This document shows, piece by piece, positions 1-5,570 of a stretch of DNA of 6,556 bases. The notes under the pieces were generated by a model. It saw nothing but the letters and a program-made list of their open reading frames with translations. It was not told where the DNA came from and did not search any database. The first letter of the stretch is position 1, and each line of letters starts with the position of its first letter. The translations under genes were made by a program, and so were the position numbers. The DNA comes from Phycisphaerae bacterium (GTDB lineage Bacteria; Planctomycetota; Phycisphaerae; Sedimentisphaerales; Anaerohalosphaeraceae), in NCBI GenBank assembly GCA_003567095.1, contig PXAQ01000243.1:1-6556 (forward strand). Direction: 5' to 3'.

Positions 1-37
1 CGCCCTGCGGGCTAAGGCCATTTTTCCCGCGAGGCCA

Positions 38-772
38 TTAAAGCTGTTTCAGCAGCGCCATCTCACATATCTGATTATGCTGAGCCGACAATTGTCCATA
101 ACTCATAAAGCCCACGAGATGATTCACTGTTTCAAACACCCGCGACTGCAACACGTGCTCAAACTCCCGTTTGCGATGTTCGTCGGCGACGATTTTCATT
201 TCAATGCGAAAATCCTCCAGCTCGGCAAACTTGATCAATGAATTCTTGATATCCGTCGAGTGCTCGACCTCGAAGACCGCCTTGGGTAATTTGCGCTCAT
301 TAAACCAGACAACATCAATGCTTTTGACGCGACGAGTAATGGATGAGTAAGTGAACGGCGGCATCTCTGTCAGTGCGACCATTGAAGCGAGTTTTTCTTT
401 GCCAAGGTAGAGACGGTTTTTATCCTGCGGCGGGACATACGTCATAAAGTTCTGTAAGTTGCCAAGCTGAACCAGCAGCCCCTGATAATAGGTATGGTCA
501 AAAAGCTGAACTTCTTTGCTTTTGGCTTTTGTTTTGTTGTCGGCAAGCAATGGCGCAGGCAGCTTTTTGCGACAGCTTTTCAAGGCCCAGAGACCGGGGC
601 GGATCTTGAAAAACTCATCGCGTTCCTGCACAATTCGGCGGATGGACGCGCAGGGCGTTTTCGTTCCCCATTTCACATCGGGCAACTTTAAAGCCACCGT
701 ATACAACTGGCCAAGCGTGCTGTAGCCGCCCAACTGTTCCATTGCCTGGATGGCGGCCTCATATTGCCGCAT
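38..772 (-). CDS. HARE-HTH-like winged helix plus PD-(D/E)xK-like nuclease domain protein
   Basis: Predicted 244-residue protein with no signal peptide or membrane segment. Residues about 2-65 read like a HARE-HTH winged helix: a predicted helix around AAIQAMEQLGG, then a basic stretch and the closing FKIRPGLWAL strand-turn. A Lys-rich linker follows (about 66-90). The C-terminal part has H93 with Q97 in YYQGLLVQLGN, then VDVVWF-type sequence (IDVVWF) with D153, and AVFEVEHSTDI with E168 and E170. D-x14-E-x-E is a plausible PD-(D/E)xK nuclease core, seen in restriction-endonuclease-like proteins. The open frame extends to a TTG at 790, but AAGGAG (779-784 on the other strand) lies six bases before the ATG at 772-770, so that ATG is the better start. 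The gene is transcribed away from the sulfur operon and is less GC-rich, hinting at an accessory or acquired gene. Function as a nuclease, restriction or defence protein is inference from motifs only. Confidence 0.75.
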   Translation of the reverse strand: MRQYEAAIQAMEQLGGYSTLGQLYTVALKLPDVKWGTKTPCASIRRIVQERDEFFKIRPGLWALKSCRKKLPAPLLADNKTKAKSKEVQLFDHTYYQGLLVQLGNLQNFMTYVPPQDKNRLYLGKEKLASMVALTEMPPFTYSSITRRVKSIDVVWFNERKLPKAVFEVEHSTDIKNSLIKFAELEDFRIEMKIVADEHRKREFEHVLQSRVFETVNHLVGFMSYGQLSAQHNQICEMALLKQL

Positions 773-778
773 GGAAAG

Positions 779-784
779 CTCCTT
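779..784 (-). promoter_or_regulatory. Ribosome binding site that fixes the start at 772
   Basis: On the minus strand the sequence reads AAGGAG, then six bases, then ATG (772-770). It is a near-consensus Shine-Dalgarno at ideal spacing. The longer reading frame would start at TTG 790-788 and would place this element inside the coding region. Confidence 0.7.
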
Positions 785-798
785 AACCAATTACCCAT

Positions 799-828
799 AA
801 AATAGGAGAAAATAAAAGAGTCAGACAA
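799..828 (-). promoter_or_regulatory. Possible sigma70 promoter for the minus-strand HARE-HTH gene
   Basis: Read on the minus strand, TTGTCT (828-823) is followed after 18 bases by TATTTT (804-799), about 27 bases upstream of the ATG at 772. The -35-like box lies within a 6-bp inverted repeat (AAGAGT at 816-821 and ACTCTT at 828-833, loop of six), which could be an operator. The boxes are imperfect and the assignment is tentative. Confidence 0.35.
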
Positions 829-984
829 CTCTTATGCCCCTTTGCCATCAATTTTTGTCTCTGTTTCGCATTGTCATATCATATCTCATAATTTTCGTTA
901 TGCATTTCATTTCTCCCGTAAAACACAGCTGAAAAAAAATCGGCCCTCGGCAAGACAGTCGTATTCAAAACTCAAAATGATCCG

Positions 985-1034
985 CCTTCGTGTCCTTCGT
1001 GCTCTTCGTGGTAAATTGCAAAACCTCTCCGGCA
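985..1034 (+). repeat. 50-nt intergenic repeat, copy 1
   Basis: This copy matches 1149-1198 at nearly every base. It opens with three successive 9-nt units of the form YCTTCGTGN, continues GGTAAA, and ends in AAAACCTCTCCGGCA. The preceding 21 bases (964-984, rich in CAAAA) also resemble those before copy 2 (1128-1148). Similar CTTCGTG-type strings are, to my recollection, common between genes in environmental bacterial genomes. No function is known to me. Confidence 0.8.
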
Positions 1035-1148
1035 CTGACGGCCACACATAATCACATAAATAAAACTCCACAATCCAATTTCGTCAAGCCAATTTTCCCA
1101 CATCCCACGCCAATTCAACATTCAGCATTAAAAATTCAAAATTATCCC

Positions 1149-1198
1149 CCTTCGTGTCCTTCGTGCTCTTCGTGGTAAACCGAAAAACCTCTCCGGCA
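1149..1198 (+). repeat. 50-nt intergenic repeat, copy 2
   Basis: Second copy of the element at 985-1034, starting 164 bases downstream and in the same orientation. It differs at a few positions after the GGTAAA. It is followed directly by another TTCAAAATTA-like lead-in (about 1200-1212) without a further CTTCGTG core, as though a third unit were truncated. Confidence 0.8.
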
Positions 1199-1294
1199 AT
1201 TCAAAATTACCCTTTTTATTTTGTACAAGCAGTAAACAGAACATTCCTGACTCTGTCAACCCTTTTCCCCGAAAACAAAAAAACTGCCGCCCCC

Positions 1295-1342
1295 ATATCC
1301 CTATATCCCTACATTCTTACATACCTACATTCCTGCGTTCCT
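1295..1342 (+). repeat. Degenerate 8-nt tandem repeat, six units
   Basis: Six consecutive 8-nt units can be read: ATATCCCT twice, then ACATTCTT, ACATACCT, ACATTCCT and GCGTTCCT. The first two are identical and the others share the position pattern RYRTNCYT. The tract is pyrimidine-rich and non-coding. Confidence 0.65.
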
Positions 1343-1436
1343 GCCACCCCCAAAAACCCGACAAACTCAAACCTCAAAACCAAGAAATCAAAACTACCCC
1401 AATCCCGACCCCCCGAGTACCGCCGGCACCCCTCCG

Positions 1437-1462
1437 TCATTCCCGCGCAGGCGGGAATCCAG
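1437..1462. repeat. dRS3-like inverted repeat (ATTCCC-N8-GGGAAT)
   Basis: ATTCCCGC (1439-1446) pairs perfectly with GCGGGAAT (1451-1458) around the four-base loop GCAG. The flanks GTC and CCAG complete the familiar GTCATTCCCGC...GCGGGAATCCAG string. The core fits the dRS3 definition from Neisseria, and near-identical strings occur in many unrelated bacteria. It may be a small mobile or integrase-targeted repeat, or form an RNA hairpin. Only one copy is present here. Confidence 0.75.
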
Positions 1463-1475
1463 ACCCCCTCTCAAA

Positions 1476-1489
1476 TCTCAAATTTGAGA
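1476..1489. repeat. Perfect 14-bp palindrome TCTCAAATTTGAGA
   Basis: The 7-bp arms TCTCAAA and TTTGAGA abut with no spacer. It is preceded by another TCTCAAAT, and the core ATTTGAGA recurs in the 14-nt tandem repeat at 5493-5534. It could be an operator, but is more likely part of the same low-complexity repeat family. Confidence 0.45.
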
Positions 1490-1545
1490 AATCGAAAACA
1501 GAAAATAAAAACCAACAATACCCAAAAACCGCCATCAAATTTTAC

Positions 1546-1607
1546 CATTGTTTTGACACGTTTTGACAAAGTTTCGCATTGTTTTGACACATTTTGACAT
1601 TTCATTT
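1546..1607 (+). repeat. TTTTGACA box array (two 31-nt units)
   Basis: TTTTGACA occurs exactly at 1551-1558, 1561-1568, 1582-1589 and 1592-1599, with a degenerate TTTCGCAT at 1572-1579. Start spacings are 10, 21 and 10 bases, close to whole helical turns. The array is also a 31-nt tandem duplication: each unit begins CATTG and holds two boxes. It ends 34 bases before the -35 box of the Rrf2 promoter and is followed by T-tracts. It may be a phased protein-binding array or bent upstream DNA. Each box contains a TTGACA hexamer, but no fitting -10 partners were identified. Confidence 0.6.
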
Positions 1608-1633
1608 TTTTTGAACTTTTTTTCAATTTTTGA

Positions 1634-1662
1634 TTGACTCGCCCCGGGAAACTTTCTAATAT
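1634..1662 (+). promoter_or_regulatory. Sigma70-type promoter of the Rrf2-led sulfur operon
   Basis: TTGACT (1634-1639) and TAATAT (1657-1662) are separated by exactly 17 bases, a near-consensus housekeeping promoter. Transcription should start around 1669, inside the palindrome that begins at 1662. The leader to the ATG at 1695 would be about 26 bases. Confidence 0.75.
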
Positions 1663-1680
1663 ACGACTTTTTAAGTCGTA
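1662..1680. promoter_or_regulatory. Rrf2 operator 1: perfect palindrome at the start site
   Basis: TACGACTTTTTAAGTCGTA has perfect 8-bp arms around a 3-base centre. It overlaps the last base of the -10 box and the expected start site, so bound protein would block RNA polymerase. A related site lies before cysK. The CGACT/AGTCG half-sites resemble the IscR type 1 consensus. Binding by the protein encoded immediately downstream (autorepression) is inferred from position and the family. Confidence 0.75.
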
Positions 1681-1694
1681 CTGGGGATAAGAAA

Positions 1695-2159
1695 ATGAAA
1701 CTGTCAATGAAAACCGATTACGCCTTTCGGGCACTGTTCACGCTGGTAGAGCACGACCAACGCGGCCCGATTCCGATCCGCGAGCTGGCCCGCCGCAACG
1801 AGGTCCCCAAGCGCTTTCTCGAGCAGATCATGCTCGAAATGAAGGCCAAAGGCTGGGTCCGCAGCGTCATGGGCAAGCAAGGCGGCTACATCCTGGCCAG
1901 GCCCCCGCATAAAATCACCGCCGGCGAGGTCATCCGCCATTTTGACGGCGTTTTGTCCCCCATCGGCTGCGTCTCGGTCCACAAGTACGAAAAATGCAGC
2001 CAGGAACCCGTCTGCCGCTTCCGCCGCCTCTTCCTGGACGTGCGCAACCACGCCGACCGCCTGATGGAAGCAGCCACCCTGGCGGCCATCTACCAGGGCC
2101 GGCCCGTCCGGCCCGAAGAGGTCCAGACGATCAATCTGGTTGACGGTGCCGGCATTTAA
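1695..2159 (+). CDS. Rrf2-family transcriptional regulator (CymR/IscR-like) with CysK-tail-like C-terminus
   Basis: A 154-residue DNA-binding regulator of usual family length. The start MKLSMKTDYAFRAL is classic Rrf2. The winged helix covers about residues 1-70: recognition region RFLEQIM with E43 and Q44, a site-recognition position in IscR, and wing GKQGGYILARP. A dimerisation helix follows at about 110-134. C92, C101 and C107 (spacing X8, X5) occupy the region where IscR has its three cluster-binding cysteines, so Fe-S binding is plausible. Bacillus CymR, as I recall, lacks them. The protein ends Asp-Gly-Ala-Gly-Ile, resembling CysK-binding tails. It heads the sulfur operon, with palindromes in its own promoter and 13 bases after its stop. 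It likely represses itself and the downstream genes in response to cysteine, O-acetylserine or Fe-S status. Family confidence is high; signal and targets are inferred. Confidence 0.93.
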   Translation: MKLSMKTDYAFRALFTLVEHDQRGPIPIRELARRNEVPKRFLEQIMLEMKAKGWVRSVMGKQGGYILARPPHKITAGEVIRHFDGVLSPIGCVSVHKYEKCSQEPVCRFRRLFLDVRNHADRLMEAATLAAIYQGRPVRPEEVQTINLVDGAGI

Positions 2160-2171
2160 TGGCCTCAAATA

Positions 2172-2190
2172 TACGACTGATAAGGTCGTT
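2172..2190. promoter_or_regulatory. Rrf2 operator 2, upstream of cysK
   Basis: TACGACTGATAAGGTCGTT keeps the ACGAC-N7-GTCGT core and exact length of the operator at 1662-1680, including the preceding TA. The outer and inner pairs are imperfect, so it may bind more weakly. It lies between the regulator's stop codon and cysK, 85 bases before the cysK ATG. No clean sigma70 promoter was found with it. CTATAAG just after it (2191-2197) is a possible -10 without a good -35. It may control an internal promoter or act as a roadblock. Confidence 0.65.
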
Positions 2191-2275
2191 CTATAAGTGG
2201 GATTTTTGAGAAAAAAGAATCAATAAATCGAACGGAATGTAAGATATAACGAATCTTTTTAGAAAGGAATGTGTT

Positions 2276-3223
2276 ATGGCTGATTATTATGACAATATCA
2301 TGCAGACCGTCGGCGGCACACCGCTGGTCAAAGTCAACAAACTGATCACCGGCGCGACGGTGCTGGCCAAGCTGGAAAGTCACAACCCGCTGTCCTCAGT
2401 CAAGGACCGTATCGGCGTTTCGATGATCGAAGCGGCCGAAAAAGCCGGAATAATCAACAATAAGACCGTTATTGTCGAGCCGACCAGCGGCAATACCGGC
2501 ATCGCCCTGGCGTTTGTCTGCGCAGCCAAGGGCTATCGCCTGTTCCTGACGATGCCCGAATCAATGAGCCTGGAGCGCCGCAAGGTCCTCAAAGCCCTCG
2601 GCGCCGAGCTGGTCCTGACCCCGGCCCCCGGCGGCATGAAAGCCGCCGTAGCCGCAGCCTTGGAGATTGCCGAGGCCGAAGCGGGTTCCTTTGTGCCGCA
2701 GCAGTTTGAGAACCCGGCCAACCCGGCGATGCATCGCCGCACGACCGCCGAGGAGATCTGGGCAGGCACCAAGGGCAAGATTGACTACCTCGTTGCAGGC
2801 GTTGGCACCGGCGGCACAATCACGGGCGTGGCGGAAGTGATTAAATCGCGCAAGCCGGACTTCAAGGCCATCGCCGTTGAGCCGGCCCAAAGCCCGATTC
2901 TGACCCAGACGCTGGCCGGGCAGGAGCTCAAGCCCGGGCCGCACAAGATTCAGGGCATCGGAGCCGGATTCGTCCCCAAGGTGCTGAATGTCGATATTAT
3001 TGACGAGGTCGTCACGGTCGACCAAGACGAGGCGATTGACTGGGCGCGGCGGGCGGCCAGGCTTGAGGGGCTGTTTGTCGGCATTTCCTCGGGCGCGGCA
3101 CTGCGGGCGGCCGATATTATCGCCTCCCGGCCGGAAAATAAAGACAAAACCATTGTCGCAATTATCCCCAGTTTCGGCGAGCGATACTTGTCGTCGGTGC
3201 TGTTTGCCGATATCATTGCATAA
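2276..3223 (+). CDS. cysK: Cysteine synthase A (O-acetylserine sulfhydrylase)
   Basis: A cytoplasmic PLP enzyme that makes cysteine from O-acetylserine and sulfide. It has 315 residues, normal for CysK. The fold-type II motifs are all present. K43 in [11 protein letters not shown] is the Schiff-base lysine. [12 protein letters not shown] (69-80) is the asparagine loop that binds the substrate carboxylate. [10 protein letters not shown] (175-184) is the phosphate-binding loop. QQFENPANP (142-150), KIQGIGAGF (224-232) and GERYLSS (301-307) are typical CysK signatures. No extra C-terminal domain is present, so cystathionine beta-synthase is less likely. AAAGGA (2263-2268) lies seven bases before the ATG. 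An Rrf2 operator lies 85 bases upstream and the next gene starts 36 bases downstream. The loops that accept a serine acetyltransferase C-terminal tail are intact, which matters given the tail of the regulator encoded just upstream. Confidence 0.96.
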   Translation: MADYYDNIMQTVGGTPLVKVNKLITGATVLAKLESHNPLSSVKDRIGVSMIEAAEKAGIINNKTVIVEPTSGNTGIALAFVCAAKGYRLFLTMPESMSLERRKVLKALGAELVLTPAPGGMKAAVAAALEIAEAEAGSFVPQQFENPANPAMHRRTTAEEIWAGTKGKIDYLVAGVGTGGTITGVAEVIKSRKPDFKAIAVEPAQSPILTQTLAGQELKPGPHKIQGIGAGFVPKVLNVDIIDEVVTVDQDEAIDWARRAARLEGLFVGISSGAALRAADIIASRPENKDKTIVAIIPSFGERYLSSVLFADIIA

Positions 3224-3259
3224 ATGCAGGTTAACTCGGCTGTCAAAACAGGAGATTGA

Positions 3260-4405
3260 ATGAAGTTTGCAACCAAAGCGATACGGGTCGGTCAGGAGCC
3301 GGACCCGACGACCGGCGCGGTGAACGTGCCGATTTATCAGACGGCCAATTTTGTGTTTAAGGGCCTCGGCCAGCCGAGCGCGTTTGAGTATTCGCGTAGC
3401 GGCAACCCGACGCGCACCGCGTACGAGACATGTCTGGCCTCGCTGGAAGAGGCCCGGTACGGATTGGCGTTCGGGTCGGGGATGGCGGCGGTGGATGCGG
3501 CGCTGTCGATTCTGCGTCCGGGCGATCATCTTGTGTCGTCGGAGAACATTTACGGCGGGACGTTTAGGCTCTTTGAAGGCGTCGCTGTGCCGCGCGGAAT
3601 ACGGATTACCTATGTGGACGGTTCGCGGCCGGAGGCGTTTGAGGCGGCGATTGAAAACGGCACGAAGATGATCTGGATCGAGACGCCGGCCAACCCGCTT
3701 TTGCAGCTTGTGGATGTGCGGGCGGTGGCTGCGATTGCCAAACGGCATAACATTGTGCTGGCCGCGGACAATACGTTTTCGTCGCCGTATTTTCAGCGAC
3801 CGCTGACACAGGGTGTGGATGTCGTGGTGCACAGCACGACCAAGTACATCAGCGGGCATTCGGATGTCATCGGCGGCGCGCTGGCGACGAATGACGCGGC
3901 GCTGCACGAGCGGTTTTACTATTACCAAAATACCGTCGGGGCGGTGCCGGGGGCGTTTGACTGCTGGCTGAGTTTACGCGGTCTTAAGACCCTGGCGGTG
4001 CGGATGCAGCAGCATGAGCAAAACGCGATGGCGATTGCCCGCTGGCTGGCTGAACAGCCGAGCGTCAAGGACGTGGTGTATCCGGGGCTCAAGACCCATC
4101 CGCAGCACGAACTGGCCAAGGCGCAGATGGACGGATTCGGCGCGATGGTAACCTTTCGGCTGGACGGCGGGCTTGAGGCAGTGCGGCGGTTTGCAGCGGG
4201 GCTGGAGGTCTTTCTGTTTGCCGAGAGTCTGGGCGGCGTCGAATCGCTGGTCTGTCATCCCTGGACGATGAGCCACGGCGTGATGAGTCCGGACGAGAAG
4301 GAAAAAATCGGGATCGATCAGGGGACGATACGGCTCTCAATCGGGATCGAGGACGCCGATGATTTGATTGCCGATCTTAAAGAGGCGCTAAGCAAAACGG
4401 TATGA
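3260..4405 (+). CDS. Cystathionine gamma-lyase/gamma-synthase-type PLP enzyme
   Basis: A 381-residue member of the Cys/Met-metabolism PLP-dependent (fold type I) family. YSRSGNPT (45-52) carries the Tyr and Arg that contact PLP phosphate in the partner subunit. FGSGMAAV (71-78) is the phosphate-binding turn. Y98 in NIYGGT should stack on the cofactor. D170 in AADNTFSSPY binds the ring nitrogen. K195 in HSTTKYISGH is the Schiff-base lysine. SLGGVESLVCHPWTMSH (about 259-275) is the C-terminal signature. Family members use cystathionine, homocysteine or methionine, and sequence alone does not separate MetB, MccB/MetC or MegL. Sitting after cysK under an Rrf2 regulator, a reverse-transsulfuration cystathionine gamma-lyase (mccB-like) role is favoured. 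AGGAGA (3250-3255) precedes the ATG. The stop overlaps the mnmA start in ATGA (4402-4405). Confidence 0.9.
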   Translation: MKFATKAIRVGQEPDPTTGAVNVPIYQTANFVFKGLGQPSAFEYSRSGNPTRTAYETCLASLEEARYGLAFGSGMAAVDAALSILRPGDHLVSSENIYGGTFRLFEGVAVPRGIRITYVDGSRPEAFEAAIENGTKMIWIETPANPLLQLVDVRAVAAIAKRHNIVLAADNTFSSPYFQRPLTQGVDVVVHSTTKYISGHSDVIGGALATNDAALHERFYYYQNTVGAVPGAFDCWLSLRGLKTLAVRMQQHEQNAMAIARWLAEQPSVKDVVYPGLKTHPQHELAKAQMDGFGAMVTFRLDGGLEAVRRFAAGLEVFLFAESLGGVESLVCHPWTMSHGVMSPDEKEKIGIDQGTIRLSIGIEDADDLIADLKEALSKTV

Positions 4406-5490
4406 CCCCATCCCTGAATCAAAACAAGGTGCTCGTCGCGCTCAGCGGCGGGGTGGATTCGGCCGCGGCGGCGACACTGCTGTCGCAGGCGGGCATGGAT
4501 ATCTGCGCGGTGTTTATCTGTCTTCAGCAGCAGCGCGTCGGCCAGGCCGGGGCGCGGTCGTGCTGCTCGCCGCAGGATGCCGCCGACGCGGCGGCGATTG
4601 CCGCGCGTCTGGGCATTGACTTTCACACACTCGACGGCCAGACGGAAATGGCGCAGATCCAGACGAACTTTGCCCGGGCGTACGCCGAAGGCAAAACGCC
4701 CAACCCGTGCATCGTCTGCAATAAGCTCATCAAATTCGGCAAACTGTTTGAGCTGGCCGATGAGATGGGGGCTAAGTATATCGCCACCGGCCACTACGCC
4801 AATATCGTCCAGGCCGACACCGGCGCTTGCCTGCAGCGGGGCAAGGCGGCGGATAAAGATCAGTCGTATGTGCTGTTTGACATTCCGCGGGCGCGGCTGG
4901 AGCGGATCATGTTTCCGCTGGGCACCTTGCCGGCTAAACAGCAGGCCCGGGCGATTGTCAAAGACGCCGGACTGGTGGTCCACGACAAGCCCGACAGCCA
5001 GGAGATTTGTTTCGTGCCCGAGGACGACTATCGGCTCTTTCTGGCCGGGCGGGCCGATGCGGCCCTGCGGCCGGGCCCGATTCTTGACCAGGCGGGCAAC
5101 GTGCTCGGCAGCCATAACGGCTGCGGCCTGTTTACCATCGGCCAACGCCGGGGCATCGGCATTGCTGCCGCTGAGCCGCTGTATGTCGTCGCCATCGATC
5201 CCGACCGGCAAAGCATCACCGTCGGTCCGCGGACGTCTCTGGCGTGCAGCGGCCTGATCGCCGCGCGTGCCAACTGGCTCTGTGACGTGCCCGAATCGTT
5301 TCACTGTCATATCCAGATCCGTTATAAACATCGCGGCCTGACCGGCCAGGTCCGCCGCCTTGAGGAGGAACGCTTTAAGGTTGTTTTTGACGCCCCGGTC
5401 GATGCCGTAACCCCGGGACAGGCGGCGGTGCTCTATGATGGCGATACGGTACTCGGCGGCGGGTGGATTGAGGAGGCGGTGAAGGATTGA
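4402..5490 (+). CDS. mnmA: tRNA-specific 2-thiouridylase
   Basis: A cytoplasmic enzyme that adenylates and thiolates U34 of tRNA-Lys/Glu/Gln to give 2-thiouridine. It has 362 residues, the usual length. The PP-loop ATP motif SGGVDS is at 15-20. CCSPQDAADA (54-63) and ATGHYA (128-133) are family signatures. TPNPCIVCNKLIKF gives C103 and C106, and SQEICF gives C203. The position that is Asp99 in the Escherichia coli enzyme is Cys here, making CxxC plus a distal Cys, an arrangement linked to Fe-S-dependent thiouridylases. DKDQSYVLF (151-159) and FTIGQRRGIG (243-252) also match the family. The ATG overlaps the preceding stop by four bases with no strong Shine-Dalgarno, so translation is probably coupled. 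The desulfurase gene two positions downstream is a likely sulfur donor, comparable to Bacillus yrvO-trmU next to cymR. Confidence 0.96.
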   Translation: MTPSLNQNKVLVALSGGVDSAAAATLLSQAGMDICAVFICLQQQRVGQAGARSCCSPQDAADAAAIAARLGIDFHTLDGQTEMAQIQTNFARAYAEGKTPNPCIVCNKLIKFGKLFELADEMGAKYIATGHYANIVQADTGACLQRGKAADKDQSYVLFDIPRARLERIMFPLGTLPAKQQARAIVKDAGLVVHDKPDSQEICFVPEDDYRLFLAGRADAALRPGPILDQAGNVLGSHNGCGLFTIGQRRGIGIAAAEPLYVVAIDPDRQSITVGPRTSLACSGLIAARANWLCDVPESFHCHIQIRYKHRGLTGQVRRLEEERFKVVFDAPVDAVTPGQAAVLYDGDTVLGGGWIEEAVKD

Positions 5491-5492
5491 GT

Positions 5493-5534
5493 GAAGATTT
5501 GAGAATGAAGATTTGAGAATGAAGATTTGAGAAT
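5493..5534 (+). repeat. Three exact tandem copies of a 14-nt unit between mnmA and the E1-like gene
   Basis: GAAGATTTGAGAAT occurs at 5493-5506, 5507-5520 and 5521-5534 without a mismatch. It starts two bases after the mnmA stop and is followed by a decayed piece (GAAGAATTGGGGTTTGAG). The unit is not a multiple of three and is outside coding sequence. It accounts for most of the 80-base gap, the widest gap between genes after cysK. Confidence 0.9.
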
Positions 5535-5570
5535 GAAGAATTGGGGTTTGAGGGTGGAGGTTAGAGACCG

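Larger units (their letters stand above)
791..1694. other. Long gene-free region filled with repeats and promoter elements
   Basis: About 900 bases between two divergently transcribed genes. Open frames here (for example 842-1051 and 1154-1597 on plus, 1471-1734 on minus) have low-complexity translations and follow the repeats, so none is called. The stretch holds two 50-nt repeats, an 8-nt array, a dRS3-like inverted repeat, a 14-bp palindrome, a TTTTGACA array, T-tracts at about 1605-1623, and the promoters at each end. Nothing was recognised in 840-960. No tRNA, CRISPR array, insertion sequence or clear terminator was seen. Confidence 0.7.

Noticed and set aside
1..37. Terminator after the minus-strand gene
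   Set aside because: Only a 4-bp stem (GCCC/GGGC at 2-5 and 9-12) and GGCC repeats at 16-19 and 33-36 are present, with no T-run in the right place for the minus strand.
985..1198. CRISPR array formed by the two CTTCGTG elements
   Set aside because: There are only two copies, the 114-base gap is too long for a spacer, the repeats themselves are imperfect and there are no cas genes.
1154..1597. 147-codon open frame on the plus strand in the repeat region
   Set aside because: It runs through the 50-nt repeat, 8-nt array, dRS3-like element and TTTTGACA boxes. The translation is low-complexity and there is no ribosome binding site.
1551..1599. Replication-origin iterons
   Set aside because: The repeats are short and phased, but there is no replication initiator gene, DnaA-box cluster or other origin feature nearby. 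A promoter-associated array or passive repeat is simpler.
1471..1734. 87-codon open frame on the minus strand over the operon promoter
   Set aside because: It overlaps the promoter, the operator and the start of the Rrf2 gene. Its composition reflects the TTTTGACA repeats and it has no family resemblance.
2191..2275. Riboswitch or T-box leader in the 85 bases before cysK
   Set aside because: It is too short and AT-rich, with only weak A/T stems (for example TTTTT-GAG-AAAAA near 2203-2215). No conserved riboswitch or T-box sequence was seen.
2561..3928. Long open frame on the minus strand (455 codons) opposite cysK and the PLP enzyme gene
   Set aside because: It is antisense to two genes with complete catalytic motifs. 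Its translation is Arg/His-rich with no recognisable domain, as expected for the complement of GC-rich coding DNA.
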